Below are positions 53,987 through 63,321 of a stretch of 64,000 nt of DNA, one piece after another (position 1 is the first letter of the stretch; the number at the start of each line of letters is the position of its first letter). A program made the translations under genes and the position numbers. Source of the stretch: an uncultured Alphaproteobacteria bacterium. Its GTDB lineage: Bacteria; Pseudomonadota; Alphaproteobacteria; Rhodobacterales; Rhodobacteraceae. Below the pieces are notes generated by a model. That model was not told where the DNA came from. It saw nothing but the letters and a program-made list of their open reading frames with translations, and did no database searches. The stretch covers positions 1-64,000 of the forward strand of contig CACDWF010000006.1 in NCBI GenBank assembly GCA_902556405.1, read 5' to 3'.

Positions 53987-55525
53987 GTGATATCTAGTAT
54001 AATAACAGTGTCAAAGTCCGTTTTTTTGAGATTTTTTTTAATGGGCTTTGCATTAGCCTTTGCGCAAGAGCCCTTCAACATACCCTATTTAACTTTTTTA
54101 GTGTTGCCTTTGGTTTCTTTTCTGGTCCTAAGATCTCTAAAAACCTCGAAGCAGTACTTATTAAGTGGATTCGCCTTCGGTCTTGGTTATTTCGGGTTAA
54201 CGTTCATTTGGATAATCAACCCCTTCTTGGTTGATTATCCAAAGAATATTTGGCTAGCTCCTTTTGCCTATATCGTTTTTGTTTCATCACTTTCTTTTTT
54301 TTGGGCCTTAGCATTTTATCTTTCTAAGTGTTTGATGAGAGATGAGAAAGACAACCGAAAAAAAATATTTTGTTTGTCTGTTATTTTTGCAGTAGCTGAA
54401 TTGTTTAGATGTTATTTGTTTTCAGGTTTTCCATGGGGGATATTATCTTACGCTTGGATAGATACTCCGGTATCCGTTTTTGTTACTTGGTTTGGGCCTT
54501 ATATTTTTAATTCGATGATTATTATAGTTGGGTTTAATTTATTTTATTCTTCTCTGCCCAATGATATCTTTAAGGTTATTTTCCTTATTACGGCGCTTTT
54601 GGGTTTACAGAATAAATATTTAGAAAATGACTTTGATGAAATTAGTGAACGTCTGAATATAAGATTAGTTCAACCTAATATCAAACAGAAAGATAAGTGG
54701 AAAAAGGAGAATGAATCTGATCATATTAAAATATTAATTGACTTAAGCAATAAAAGTCCAAAGCCTGATCTAGTTGTTTGGCCTGAAACCTCGGTTTACT
54801 GGCTTCCAGAAGAAAATCCAGAAAAACTCAAATTTATAGCTGAAAAAGTGAAATCTCCATTGATATTTGGAGCTTTACGGTTCAACAGAGATAATAAAAA
54901 ATTATTTAATGCAGTGTTTTTGATTAATAGAGAAGGAAAAATCAAGAGTATTTATGATAAAACATTTTTGGTACCTTTTGGGGAATATTTTCCACTAAAA
55001 GGCTTGCTAAAATTCTTGAATATCTTCAATAATAGTTACCGTTTGATTGATGGCTTCAGTAGTGGCACGGGTTTGACGTTAATTAAAAATTCAGGTCTGC
55101 CAAACCTTCTCCCGCTCATTTGTTATGAAGCATTGTTTTCAAATGAAATTTTAGGAAAAGTTAAAGAGGCAAAGTGGATATTAAACATAACGAATGATGC
55201 ATGGTTCGGAAATGGTGGTGGCCCAAAACAACACTTAAATATTGCGAGAATGAGAGCTTTGGAGAATAATATTCCCTTAATAAGGGTTTCGAATAATGGT
55301 ATTTCTGCCAAGATTTCTCAGAATGGAACAATCGAAAAATTTATTCCACTGAACAAAAAGGGGTCTTTAGATGTTCAGCTTAGTCTGAGAGTAAAAAGAG
55401 AAAGTACATATTACGCAAATATTGGGAAAAACGTATCAGCTTACTTTCATTTAATGCTTTTATTGCTTCCTCTTTTATATTATTCAGTGTTCAATAATAG
55501 AAAAAAGGGAGAACAAAGTGGCTAG
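53987..55525 (+). CDS. lnt: Apolipoprotein N-acyltransferase
   Basis: Inner-membrane enzyme adding the third acyl chain to the N-terminal Cys of lipoproteins. The 512 residues have about six hydrophobic helices at the N-terminus and a periplasmic nitrilase domain with the Glu-Lys-Cys triad: Glu in [12 protein letters not shown], Lys in [14 protein letters not shown], and Cys in [14 protein letters not shown] further helix closes the C-terminus. The start is probably the GTG at 53987, 3 bp after the corC stop; no strong ribosome site is seen, so the exact start is uncertain. Its end overlaps metK by 8 bp. Confidence 0.94.
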   Translation: MISSIITVSKSVFLRFFLMGFALAFAQEPFNIPYLTFLVLPLVSFLVLRSLKTSKQYLLSGFAFGLGYFGLTFIWIINPFLVDYPKNIWLAPFAYIVFVSSLSFFWALAFYLSKCLMRDEKDNRKKIFCLSVIFAVAELFRCYLFSGFPWGILSYAWIDTPVSVFVTWFGPYIFNSMIIIVGFNLFYSSLPNDIFKVIFLITALLGLQNKYLENDFDEISERLNIRLVQPNIKQKDKWKKENESDHIKILIDLSNKSPKPDLVVWPETSVYWLPEENPEKLKFIAEKVKSPLIFGALRFNRDNKKLFNAVFLINREGKIKSIYDKTFLVPFGEYFPLKGLLKFLNIFNNSYRLIDGFSSGTGLTLIKNSGLPNLLPLICYEALFSNEILGKVKEAKWILNITNDAWFGNGGGPKQHLNIARMRALENNIPLIRVSNNGISAKISQNGTIEKFIPLNKKGSLDVQLSLRVKRESTYYANIGKNVSAYFHLMLLLLPLLYYSVFNNRKKGEQSG

Positions 55526-56684
55526 AAAAAATTACATGTTCACTTCTGAATCAGTTTCGGAAGGTCATCCAGACAAAATATGTGATAGAATTTCTGACGC
55601 AGTTTTAGATTTCTGTTTAAAAAAAGATAGCCTTGCTAGAGTAGCATGTGAAACTTTTGCCACGACAAACACTGTTGTAGTAGGAGGTGAAGTAGGGCTT
55701 AGATCTGAATCAGATTCTCAGTCTCTTGCCTCCGAAATAAAGTCTCTTGTCAAAAATGTAGTAAAAGAAATTGGTTATGAGCAGGATGGATTTCACTGGA
55801 ATAAGTTAAATGTATCAAACTTTATACACCAACAATCTAGCGATATTTCTCGGGGAGTTGATAGAGATGGAGCCGGTGATCAGGGTATAATGTTTGGGTA
55901 TGCAGTAAATGAAACAGAGGAGTTAATGCCTGCACCAATACATTATTCTCATTTAATTTTGAAATCTCTGGCGGACGCGAGGCATAGAAAGTTAGCTACT
56001 AGTTTGGGACCAGACTCTAAATCTCAACTTACAGTGAAGTACGATAATGGAAACCCGGTCAGCGTTGATTCAATCGTTTTGTCCACTCAGCATATTGATC
56101 CATCGCTTTCCTCCCAGGATGTAAAAGAAATAGTAGAGCCATATATCCTGGGAGTAATACCGGATCAATGGATTTCTAAGGATACTGTTTGGCATATAAA
56201 CCCTACAGGAAAATTTGTAATTGGGGGTCCTGATGGTGATGCAGGCTTGACGGGTAGAAAAATTATAGTGGATACTTATGGTGGAGCAGCTCCACATGGT
56301 GGAGGGGCATTTTCTGGTAAGGACCCAACTAAGGTCGATCGATCTGCAGCTTACATTGCTCGATATTTAGCCAAAAATATTGTAGCTTCCGGGGTCGCTC
56401 CAAAATGTCTTATTCAACTTTCTTATGCAATTGGGGTTGCAGAACCATTATCAATTTACGTAGACACTTATGGAACGGGAACTAACTATGAGAAAAAATT
56501 GGAGGAGATCTTACCAAAAATAGTAGATTTATCTCCGAAGGGCATAATCGAAAAGCTTGGTTTAAGAAAACCTATTTATGAAAAAACAGCATCCTATGGA
56601 CATTTTGGAAGAACACCTGAGATTGATGGTGGTTTTTCTTGGGAAAAAATAGATCTTGTAGATGATTTAGCAAAACATCTTTAA
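55518..56684 (+). CDS. metK: S-adenosylmethionine synthetase
   Basis: Makes S-adenosylmethionine from methionine and ATP. The 388 residues show [20 protein letters not shown], the [12 protein letters not shown] nucleotide segment, and the P-loop [19 protein letters not shown]. The GTG at 55518 is the start (GGGAG 6-7 nt upstream, product [12 protein letters not shown]). The 8-bp overlap with lnt leaves no room for a SAM riboswitch directly upstream. Its product feeds trmB (next gene), miaB, rsmI and the cassette methyltransferase. Confidence 0.97.
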   Translation: MARKNYMFTSESVSEGHPDKICDRISDAVLDFCLKKDSLARVACETFATTNTVVVGGEVGLRSESDSQSLASEIKSLVKNVVKEIGYEQDGFHWNKLNVSNFIHQQSSDISRGVDRDGAGDQGIMFGYAVNETEELMPAPIHYSHLILKSLADARHRKLATSLGPDSKSQLTVKYDNGNPVSVDSIVLSTQHIDPSLSSQDVKEIVEPYILGVIPDQWISKDTVWHINPTGKFVIGGPDGDAGLTGRKIIVDTYGGAAPHGGGAFSGKDPTKVDRSAAYIARYLAKNIVASGVAPKCLIQLSYAIGVAEPLSIYVDTYGTGTNYEKKLEEILPKIVDLSPKGIIEKLGLRKPIYEKTASYGHFGRTPEIDGGFSWEKIDLVDDLAKHL

Positions 56685-56697
56685 TAAGAGAAAGTTT

Positions 56698-57363
56698 TTG
56701 TCAGAATTAAAAAATATTCCAAGCTTTAGGTTGATAAAAACTTTTGGGCGATTGAAGGGAAGGTCTCTTTCAAAAAACCAAAAGTTTGGTTTGAGTATGC
56801 TTAAAGAAAAGTATGATGGCTTTTTAGACACAAAAAAAAAAATTTGGCTAGAAGTTGGCTTTGGGAATGGACATCACCTTGTAGAGCTAGCAAAAAGAAA
56901 TTGCGATAAACTTATCGTAGGTAGTGAAGTATACGAAAATGGAGTTGCGACTACATGTTTTTCTCTATTTCAAAACAAAATAGAGAATGCAAGAGTTTTT
57001 CATGGAGATGCGAGAGAGTTGCTGCATTTGTTTGAACATGAAGTTTTTGACAGGTTATATTTTTTGTTCCCAGATCCATGGACAAAAAAAAGGCATAGAT
57101 CAAGACGGCTGCTCTCATCACCCAATATTGAATATTTTTCTAAAATTTTAAAATCAAAGGGCTATATTTGTATTGCTACTGATGTAGAAGATTATTTTTT
57201 GGAAATTGAAAATACTTTTTCAAAATTATACCAATTTCAAAAGCTACATGTTTTACCCAAAGAAAAAAATTTAAAGTTCTTTTTAGATTTGAAAACGAAA
57301 TATGAGCAAAAAGCAATTAGCAAAGGGGGTACCCCTTCTTATCTTGTTTACAAAAAGGTGTAA
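56698..57363 (+). CDS. trmB: tRNA (guanine-N7-)-methyltransferase
   Basis: SAM enzyme methylating G46 of tRNAs. The 221 residues have KTFGRLKGRSLSKNQ near the N-terminus, SAM motif I WLEVGFGNGHHLVELAKRN, and the diagnostic FLFPDPWTKKRHRSRRL. The start is a TTG at 56698 with AAGAGAAAG a few bases upstream; it lies 13 bp after metK, and no ATG or GTG gives a family-like N-terminus. Confidence 0.95.
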   Translation: MSELKNIPSFRLIKTFGRLKGRSLSKNQKFGLSMLKEKYDGFLDTKKKIWLEVGFGNGHHLVELAKRNCDKLIVGSEVYENGVATTCFSLFQNKIENARVFHGDARELLHLFEHEVFDRLYFLFPDPWTKKRHRSRRLLSSPNIEYFSKILKSKGYICIATDVEDYFLEIENTFSKLYQFQKLHVLPKEKNLKFFLDLKTKYEQKAISKGGTPSYLVYKKV

Positions 57364-57386
57364 TACTGCTAACTCTTCAGTGGAAT

Positions 57387-58721
57387 ATGAGTTCTAAGCG
57401 GATGATAAAAGTACAAAGATCCAAAAAACTGTCTGGTTTTGTTTCAATACCGGGCGACAAATCCATCTCACATAGAGCTATCATTTTTGGCTCTCTTTGT
57501 GTTGGTAAAACAACAATAACAGGATTACTAGAATCTGAGGATGTTAAAAGAACTATTGAAGCGGTCAGACAACTCGGAGCTAAAGTGGAAAAAAAAAATG
57601 GTAAATGGGAGGTTTATGGTTTTGGAGTTGGGGGATTTACAAGTCCCGAAAATGTAATTGATTGTGGAAACTCAGGAACAACTTGCCGATTGCTAATGGG
57701 AGCTATTTCAACAACTCCAATATCCGCAATATTTGTTGGTGATAAGAGTTTATCTCAAAGACCTATGGATAGAATAATAGAACCCTTGAGTGAGATAGGT
57801 GTCAAATGCACTGCAAGAGAGGGATCTTTTTTACCAATAACTTTAGAGGGCACATCGAGCGCTATTCCACCTGACTTTGAGTCGAGGGTTGATTCTGCTC
57901 AGGTAAAATCTGCGGTGCTCCTAGCAGGCCTAAATAGTCGCGGTACAACAAAATATGTCGAAAAGACTTTGACGCGGGACCATACTGAAAGAATGTTAAT
58001 GTTTTTTGGAGGCAAAATAAAAAGTGAGAAAACTGATAATGGATATGTACATTATCTACAAGGATTACAGGAGCTAAAGCCACAAGAAATTACAGTTCCC
58101 TCAGATCCATCATCTGCGTCTTTCTTTATAGCCGCCGCTTTGATGGTAGAGGGCTCAGATATTACAATAAAGAATATCTGTATGAATGAAACAAGAATAG
58201 GTTTTCTGAAAGTCATAGATAAGATGGGGGCCAGTATAGAGGTTAATAATAAAAAAACTATTTGTGGCGAGCCCATAGCAGATGTGAGAGTAAAATCCTC
58301 GAGGCTAAAAGGTGTGAAAGTGCCAAAAAGTCTCGTTCCTTCAATGATTGACGAGTTCCCTATTTTAGCCGTATTGGCGGCTTTAGCCGAAGGTGAAACT
58401 GAAATGAAGGGAATAGAGGAGCTTAAAGTAAAAGAGAGTGACAGGATTTTTTCAATGGCGAAAGGGTTGAGGGACTGTGGGGTCAATGTTTTTTTTGGAG
58501 ATGACTATATGACTGTCAAAGGAACGAGGGAAGTACGAGGAGGCCAACTAATAAATACATTCAGTGATCATAGAATAGCTATGTCATTTATGTGTCTGGG
58601 CCAAGTAACCCAAAAACCTATTGAAATTAGTGAGTCTGCTTCAGTAGGCACAAGCTTTCCTGGATTCGTTGAAAAGTTTAAGGAAATTGGAGCAAACCTA
58701 TCAAGTCAAACAAGCCGATAA
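57387..58721 (+). CDS. aroA: 5-enolpyruvylshikimate-3-phosphate synthase
   Basis: Shikimate-pathway enzyme joining PEP to shikimate 3-phosphate. The 444 residues show GFVSIPGDKSISHRAIIFG, the DCGNSGTTCRLLMGA loop (family LGNAGTA/SGTT region), RPMDRIIEPL, and the C-terminal KESDRIFSMAKGLRDCG and FSDHRIAMSF motifs with catalytic Asp/Glu residues. The SGTT form is that of class II enzymes. Its TAA at 58719-58721 overlaps the proposed cmk start. Confidence 0.97.
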   Translation: MSSKRMIKVQRSKKLSGFVSIPGDKSISHRAIIFGSLCVGKTTITGLLESEDVKRTIEAVRQLGAKVEKKNGKWEVYGFGVGGFTSPENVIDCGNSGTTCRLLMGAISTTPISAIFVGDKSLSQRPMDRIIEPLSEIGVKCTAREGSFLPITLEGTSSAIPPDFESRVDSAQVKSAVLLAGLNSRGTTKYVEKTLTRDHTERMLMFFGGKIKSEKTDNGYVHYLQGLQELKPQEITVPSDPSSASFFIAAALMVEGSDITIKNICMNETRIGFLKVIDKMGASIEVNNKKTICGEPIADVRVKSSRLKGVKVPKSLVPSMIDEFPILAVLAALAEGETEMKGIEELKVKESDRIFSMAKGLRDCGVNVFFGDDYMTVKGTREVRGGQLINTFSDHRIAMSFMCLGQVTQKPIEISESASVGTSFPGFVEKFKEIGANLSSQTSR

Positions 58722-59374
58722 TAATTGCTGTAGACGGTCTTTCAGCTTCTGGGAAAGGTACGATTGGAAAGTTAATAGCTAAACATTGTAATTTTCATTA
58801 CCTTGATACTGGCCTTCTTTATCGTGCAGTAGCACAGAGACTTTTAGAGTCAAAAAACACTAGTTCACTTGATGAAGCACTTTATTTCGCAAAAAATTTA
58901 GAGTTTAAAGATTTAGATAACCCAGAGCTAAGGTCTGAGAATTGTGGCAACTTAGCCAGTAGACTTGCAGAGAACGATAGAATAAGACGCGAACTCATTT
59001 TATTTCAAAGAAATTTCCCTAACGAAAAGGTTGGAGCAGTTTTAGACGGAAGGGATATAGGTAGTGTTATCTTCCCTGATGCTAAAATTAAGTTTTTTAT
59101 TACTGCAGATTTAACAGAAAGAGCTCGACGGCGCAGAGAGGACTATAAAAAAATGGGACAAGACTATTCCGTAAGAGATATTATCGAGAAGCTGAAGGAA
59201 AGAGATAAAAGAGACAAAAATAGAAAAGTTTCGCCCCTGATTTGTGTCCCAGATGCAATTGTTTATGATAACTCTGAAATCTCCTTAGAAGATTTGAATA
59301 AAGAAATTATTGAAATTGTGGAAAAAAAGTATAAAAGTCTAAATCTTAATATGAATATTAAGAAAATGTGTTAA
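58718..59374 (+). CDS. cmk: Cytidylate kinase, no canonical start codon (proposed ATA start)
   Basis: Phosphorylates CMP and dCMP. The frame from 58718 encodes IIIAVDGLSASGKGTIGKL (P-loop GLSASGKGT), YLDTGLLYRAVAQ, VLDGRDIGSVIFPDAKIKFF and the lid ERARRRREDYKKMG, a complete enzyme of 218 residues. No ATG, GTG or TTG exists in this frame between the in-frame TAA at 58679 and codon 59153, deep inside the protein. The junction with aroA reads CGATAATA: one G at 58720 would give the common ATGA overlap. Alternatives are ATC at 58700 (GGAG 7 nt before) and ATT at 58724. The frame is otherwise intact, so I treat the gene as active. Confidence 0.88.
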   Translation: MIIAVDGLSASGKGTIGKLIAKHCNFHYLDTGLLYRAVAQRLLESKNTSSLDEALYFAKNLEFKDLDNPELRSENCGNLASRLAENDRIRRELILFQRNFPNEKVGAVLDGRDIGSVIFPDAKIKFFITADLTERARRRREDYKKMGQDYSVRDIIEKLKERDKRDKNRKVSPLICVPDAIVYDNSEISLEDLNKEIIEIVEKKYKSLNLNMNIKKMC

Positions 59375-59403
59375 ATGACCCAGTCTTTTTAAGGAGATAG
59401 TTA

Positions 59404-61095
59404 ATGGAAACAGCTAACAATATGGCTGAATTTGAAGCCCTACTCGAGAAGAGTTTTGAGAATGGGACACCTAAAGAAAATACTGTTGTAAATGGTACAA
59501 TAATCGCTATTGAAGCAGGCCAAGCCATTATTGATATTGGCTATAAAATGGAAGGTCGTGTTGATGTTAGAGAATTCACAACTGCTACGAACAAAGATGG
59601 AGAACTAAAAATTGGTGATCAGGTAGAAGTATACCTTGAGCGCGTTGAGAATGCTAAAGGTGAAGCTGTTGTTAGCAGGGAAAAGGCTAGACGAGAAGAG
59701 GCCTGGGATAAATTAGAGAAGGCCGCAAAAACAGAAGAAAGGGTTGATGGTATAATTTTTGGTAAAGTAAAGGGTGGTTTTACGGTTGATCTAGACGGAG
59801 CAATTGCGTTCTTGCCCGGTAGTCAAGTTGATGTACGTCCTATAAAAGACACAATGCCTTTGATGAACGTTCCTCAACCATTTCAAGTTTTAAAGATGGA
59901 TAGAAAACGAGGAAATATAGTAGTGTCTAGGAGAGCAGTTTTAGAAGAGTCTCGTGCAGAACAGAGAGCAGAGCTGGTTGGAAATTTAGCTGAAGGGAAC
60001 ACTGTTGACGGCATAGTAAAAAATATAACTGACTATGGTGCTTTCGTTGATCTGGGTGGAATGGATGGTCTCCTACATGTAACAGATATTGCTTGGAAGA
60101 GAATTAATCATCCATCTGAGGTATTGACTTTGGGAGACTCTATTAAAGTTCAAATTATAAAAGTTAATAAAGAAACTAATAGGATAAGTCTTGGAATGAA
60201 GCAACTGGAGGATGATCCATGGGCTGACGTTGAGGCGAGATTTCCATTAGGTTCAAATCAGAAGGGAACAGTAACAAATATAACAGACTATGGCGCTTTT
60301 GTTGAATTAGATGCGGGTGTAGAGGGCCTTGTACATGTATCAGAAATGTCATGGACAAAGAAGAATGTCCATCCAGGTAAGATATTATCGACTAGCCAGG
60401 AAGTGGAGGTTATGGTTCTTGAGCTAGATAAGGAGAAGAGAAGAGTAAGCTTAGGGCTTAAACAAATTCAAGGAAATCCTTGGCAGAATTTCGCGCAGTC
60501 AAATACATTAGGCGCTGTTCTTGAAGTTGAAATAAAGAACATAACTGAGTTTGGACTATTTGTAGGTCTGGGTAATGACATAGACGGAATGATCCATCTT
60601 TCAGATTTGAGTTGGGAAAAAACAGGAGAAGAAGCACTCAAGGAGTATAGAAAAGGAGATGTTGTAAAAGCGAAAGTAACAGATATAGACGTTGAAAAAG
60701 AAAGGATTGCATTATCGATGAAGGCGCTAGAACGAGACCCTTTTGATGACATTTCAAAAACGATTAAAAAGGGTAGTACCCTAACAGCAATAGTTTCAAA
60801 GGTCGATGAAGCAGGAATTGAAGTTGATTGTGACGGAGCTAAAGGGTTTATAAAACGCTCCGATCTATCAAGAGACCGAAATGAACAGAGGCCAGAAAGG
60901 TTTTCTGAAGGAGACAAAATTGATGCGAAAGTGGTTAATCTGGACAAATCTTCAAGAAAAATGAGTCTTTCAATTAAGGCATTAGAGCTAGCAGAGGAAA
61001 AAGAAGCGGTTGAACAATATGGTTCAACAGATTCTGGCGCCTCTCTGGGCGATATCCTTGGTGCAGCGCTTAAAGATCAAGATAAAAAAAGCTAA
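59404..61095 (+). CDS. rpsA: 30S ribosomal protein S1
   Basis: mRNA-binding ribosomal protein of 563 residues with six S1 (OB) repeats; typical repeat cores are GTIIAIEAGQAIIDIGYKMEG, ITDYGAFVDLGGMDGLLHVTD, ITDYGAFVELDAGVEGLVHV and ITEFGLFVGLGNDIDGMIHL. A strong ribosome site AAGGAGA precedes the ATG by 7 nt. It follows cmk by 29 bp, the usual cmk-rpsA order. It is the only very strong ribosome site in this operon, as expected for an abundant protein. Confidence 0.98.
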   Translation: METANNMAEFEALLEKSFENGTPKENTVVNGTIIAIEAGQAIIDIGYKMEGRVDVREFTTATNKDGELKIGDQVEVYLERVENAKGEAVVSREKARREEAWDKLEKAAKTEERVDGIIFGKVKGGFTVDLDGAIAFLPGSQVDVRPIKDTMPLMNVPQPFQVLKMDRKRGNIVVSRRAVLEESRAEQRAELVGNLAEGNTVDGIVKNITDYGAFVDLGGMDGLLHVTDIAWKRINHPSEVLTLGDSIKVQIIKVNKETNRISLGMKQLEDDPWADVEARFPLGSNQKGTVTNITDYGAFVELDAGVEGLVHVSEMSWTKKNVHPGKILSTSQEVEVMVLELDKEKRRVSLGLKQIQGNPWQNFAQSNTLGAVLEVEIKNITEFGLFVGLGNDIDGMIHLSDLSWEKTGEEALKEYRKGDVVKAKVTDIDVEKERIALSMKALERDPFDDISKTIKKGSTLTAIVSKVDEAGIEVDCDGAKGFIKRSDLSRDRNEQRPERFSEGDKIDAKVVNLDKSSRKMSLSIKALELAEEKEAVEQYGSTDSGASLGDILGAALKDQDKKS

Positions 61096-61098
61096 TAG

Positions 61099-62007
61099 AT
61101 GTCCATTGAGGCAGAGGTTTTCGAGCAGGCGAAAAAAAGAGCTAGAAGAAATGGATTCTTATTTGCATTACTTTTGGTAATCTTAGTTTTTTTAACGCTT
61201 ATAATTATAAATAGCTTTTTAGAGCTTGAAAGAAGGGGTCCGCACATAGCAAGAATAAAAATTGATGGACCAATCTCTAATGATGTTAATTTTAATAGAC
61301 TTATTTACGATTTGGGGGAAAACCCAAATGTAAAGGCTTTGATCGTCCATATCAATAGTCCGGGTGGTTCTGTTGTTGGAGCAGAGTCTATGTTTGTTGC
61401 CTTATCACAACTGAGTAAAGAAAAGCCATCTGTGTCTGTGCTCGGTGAGACAGCTACCTCTGGCGGATATTTAATCGCTGTAGCGACGGACCAAATAATA
61501 TCACGGTCAAATACATTAACTGGATCTATAGGAGTAATACTTCAATACCCGAATTTATCTAAACTACTTAAGAATATTGGAATTGATATAAATACTTTAA
61601 AATCGTCGGATCTAAAGGCGTCGGTTAATTTATTCGAAAAACCAACACCCAAGGCAATTGAGGAACATAAACAACTAATAAATGAGACGTTTTTATGGTT
61701 TAAGGATTTAGTTGCTAAAAAAAGGAAGTTGTCAGATATTAACTTAGAAAAAGTATCTCATGGAGGCGTCTTTACAGGCAGAAAAGCCAAAAAACTAGGT
61801 CTAGTCGATCTCATTGGAGGCGAAAAGGAAGCTGTGAAATATTTAGAAGAAAAAAAAGATATTAGTGGGCTTCCCTTGGTAGATTGGGTTCATTTCAAAG
61901 AAAGCTCATCAGTCTTTGATCTGATTTTCCGAGAAGGTGACATATCAAGTTTGGGTAACAAACTTTTATCAAATACTGGTTTTAGATTATACTCAATTCT
62001 TTTCTGA
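61099..62007 (+). CDS. sppA: Signal peptide peptidase SppA-type S49 protease
   Basis: Membrane-anchored serine protease degrading cleaved signal peptides. The 302 residues have one N-terminal membrane span (FLFALLLVILVFLTLIIINSF) and a periplasmic S49 domain: VHINSPGGSVVGAE, catalytic Ser in LGETATSGGYLIAV, SNTLTGSIGVILQYPN, and catalytic Lys in SSDLKASVNLFEKP, then GGVFTGRKAKKLGLVDLIGG. This is the short single-domain form usual in alphaproteobacteria. It lies 3 bp after rpsA. Confidence 0.93.
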   Translation: MSIEAEVFEQAKKRARRNGFLFALLLVILVFLTLIIINSFLELERRGPHIARIKIDGPISNDVNFNRLIYDLGENPNVKALIVHINSPGGSVVGAESMFVALSQLSKEKPSVSVLGETATSGGYLIAVATDQIISRSNTLTGSIGVILQYPNLSKLLKNIGIDINTLKSSDLKASVNLFEKPTPKAIEEHKQLINETFLWFKDLVAKKRKLSDINLEKVSHGGVFTGRKAKKLGLVDLIGGEKEAVKYLEEKKDISGLPLVDWVHFKESSSVFDLIFREGDISSLGNKLLSNTGFRLYSILF

Positions 62008-62052
62008 TGATTATAATTTTGTATACTGGTAAGAAAATCTAAAAGGTAGAAA

Positions 62053-62334
62053 ATGATTAAATCAGATTTGATAAAAAAGCTGGCAGAAGACAATCCGCAC
62101 TTATACTACAGAGATGTAGAAAAAATCGTGAGTACTATTTTTGATGAGATCATAATAGCATTAGAGAATGGAAACAGAGTGGAATTGCGTGGGTTTGGTG
62201 CTTTTTCAACTAAACAGAGGAAAGCAAGAAGAGCAAGAAATCCAAAAACTGGTTCTGATGTAAATGTTGATCAAAAAACGGTTCCTTTTTTTAAGTGTGG
62301 TAAGGGTCTTAGGCAGAAACTAAACGAAGCTTAA
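62053..62334 (+). CDS. ihfB: Integration host factor subunit beta
   Basis: DNA-bending nucleoid protein of 93 residues. [21 protein letters not shown] at the start and [26 protein letters not shown], the beta-arm with the intercalating Pro region, identify the IHF beta subunit rather than HU. AAAGG lies about 6 nt before the ATG. The alpha subunit gene is not in the window. Confidence 0.95.
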   Translation: MIKSDLIKKLAEDNPHLYYRDVEKIVSTIFDEIIIALENGNRVELRGFGAFSTKQRKARRARNPKTGSDVNVDQKTVPFFKCGKGLRQKLNEA

Positions 62335-62337
62335 TTT

Positions 62338-62670
62338 ATGAAGCTTGGGCGCTATATTTTAGGTCTTTTTTTATTGGCTTTATTTACATTATTTGCTTTA
62401 ACTAATGATGATTCAGTAAGAATAAACTTCCCTGACATACTATTTGGAAATCGTGAAAAGAGCATATATCTGCCAGTCTACTTGTTGACGTTTTTAGCAA
62501 TATTTGTCGGAGTGATAATTGGAGCTATGATCGAATATTTGAGGAATTTCAAGATGCGAAGGGCGTATAATGAAAATAACAAAAAGCTTTTTAAGATTGA
62601 AAAAGAATTGCAGAAGAGCAAAGACAAGTTTTTGACAGAAGAGGAAAAGATTTTAAACCTTTTAGACTAA
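62338..62670 (+). CDS. LapA domain-containing inner-membrane protein
   Basis: A 110-residue protein with two membrane helices (ILGLFLLALFTLFALT and PVYLLTFLAIFVGVIIGAMIEYL) and a cytoplasmic, helical charged tail (NENNKKLFKIEKELQKSKDKF), matching the LapA/YciS (DUF1049) family. In E. coli the homologue works with LapB in regulating lipopolysaccharide assembly. It lies between ihfB and trpF, a common alphaproteobacterial order, with 3-bp gaps on both sides. Confidence 0.85.
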   Translation: MKLGRYILGLFLLALFTLFALTNDDSVRINFPDILFGNREKSIYLPVYLLTFLAIFVGVIIGAMIEYLRNFKMRRAYNENNKKLFKIEKELQKSKDKFLTEEEKILNLLD

Positions 62671-62673
62671 CCG

Positions 62674-63321
62674 ATGAAATATTCAATTAAAATCTGTGGT
62701 ATCACATCTGAAAAAGACCTAAAGGCAGCTCAACAGCTTGGAGCTAATTTTGTAGGGTTTGTTCTTGTAGAAAAATCAAAGAGATTTATTAACTTAAAAA
62801 AATTAGAGTTACTTTCCAAATTAGTGAGCAAACCTTTGAAATCGGTTGCTTTGTTGGCAGATCCTTCAGATGATCTTCTAGAGAAACTTCTCTCAAAATC
62901 TAAAGTGGATTATATTCAACTTCATGGAGACGAATCGCCTGAGAGAGTTGAAGAGATAGCGAAGATAACTAAAGTTCCTTTGATAAAAGCCATTGGAGTT
63001 GAAAAGAACAGTGATCTCCTTAATATTAGATATTATGAGAGATTTGCAGACTACATGCTGCTGGACTCAAAAATAAAAGAAAGTGGCCATTTGAAAGGAG
63101 GAAGAGGAATTAGCTTTAATTGGAATATTATTAAAGGATTTAATTTCAACAAGCCTTGGTTTTTAGCTGGAGGACTTAATGCAAATAATGTTATAGATGC
63201 AATGAAGGTAACTGGAGCTAAAATGTTAGATGTTTCCACTGGAGTAGAAACTAATCCAGGAAAAAAAAGTTTTGACAAAATGAGAAAATTTATTGGAAGG
63301 GTTAATGGAGAATTTATTTAA
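62674..63321 (+). CDS. trpF: Phosphoribosylanthranilate isomerase
   Basis: TIM-barrel enzyme of tryptophan synthesis converting phosphoribosylanthranilate to CdRP. The 215 residues show [26 protein letters not shown] with catalytic Cys, [35 protein letters not shown] with catalytic Asp, and [10 protein letters not shown] near the end. Its 3' end overlaps trpB by 17 bp. Confidence 0.96.
   Translation: MKYSIKICGITSEKDLKAAQQLGANFVGFVLVEKSKRFINLKKLELLSKLVSKPLKSVALLADPSDDLLEKLLSKSKVDYIQLHGDESPERVEEIAKITKVPLIKAIGVEKNSDLLNIRYYERFADYMLLDSKIKESGHLKGGRGISFNWNIIKGFNFNKPWFLAGGLNANNVIDAMKVTGAKMLDVSTGVETNPGKKSFDKMRKFIGRVNGEFI

Noticed and set aside
53605-54081. A 158-codon minus-strand frame across the corC/lnt junction
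   Set aside because: It is antisense to two clearly conserved genes and shows no motif; typical shadow in AT-rich DNA.
55480-55525. A SAM riboswitch before metK
   Set aside because: metK overlaps the end of lnt by 8 bp, and the preceding sequence is coding with no conserved riboswitch core.
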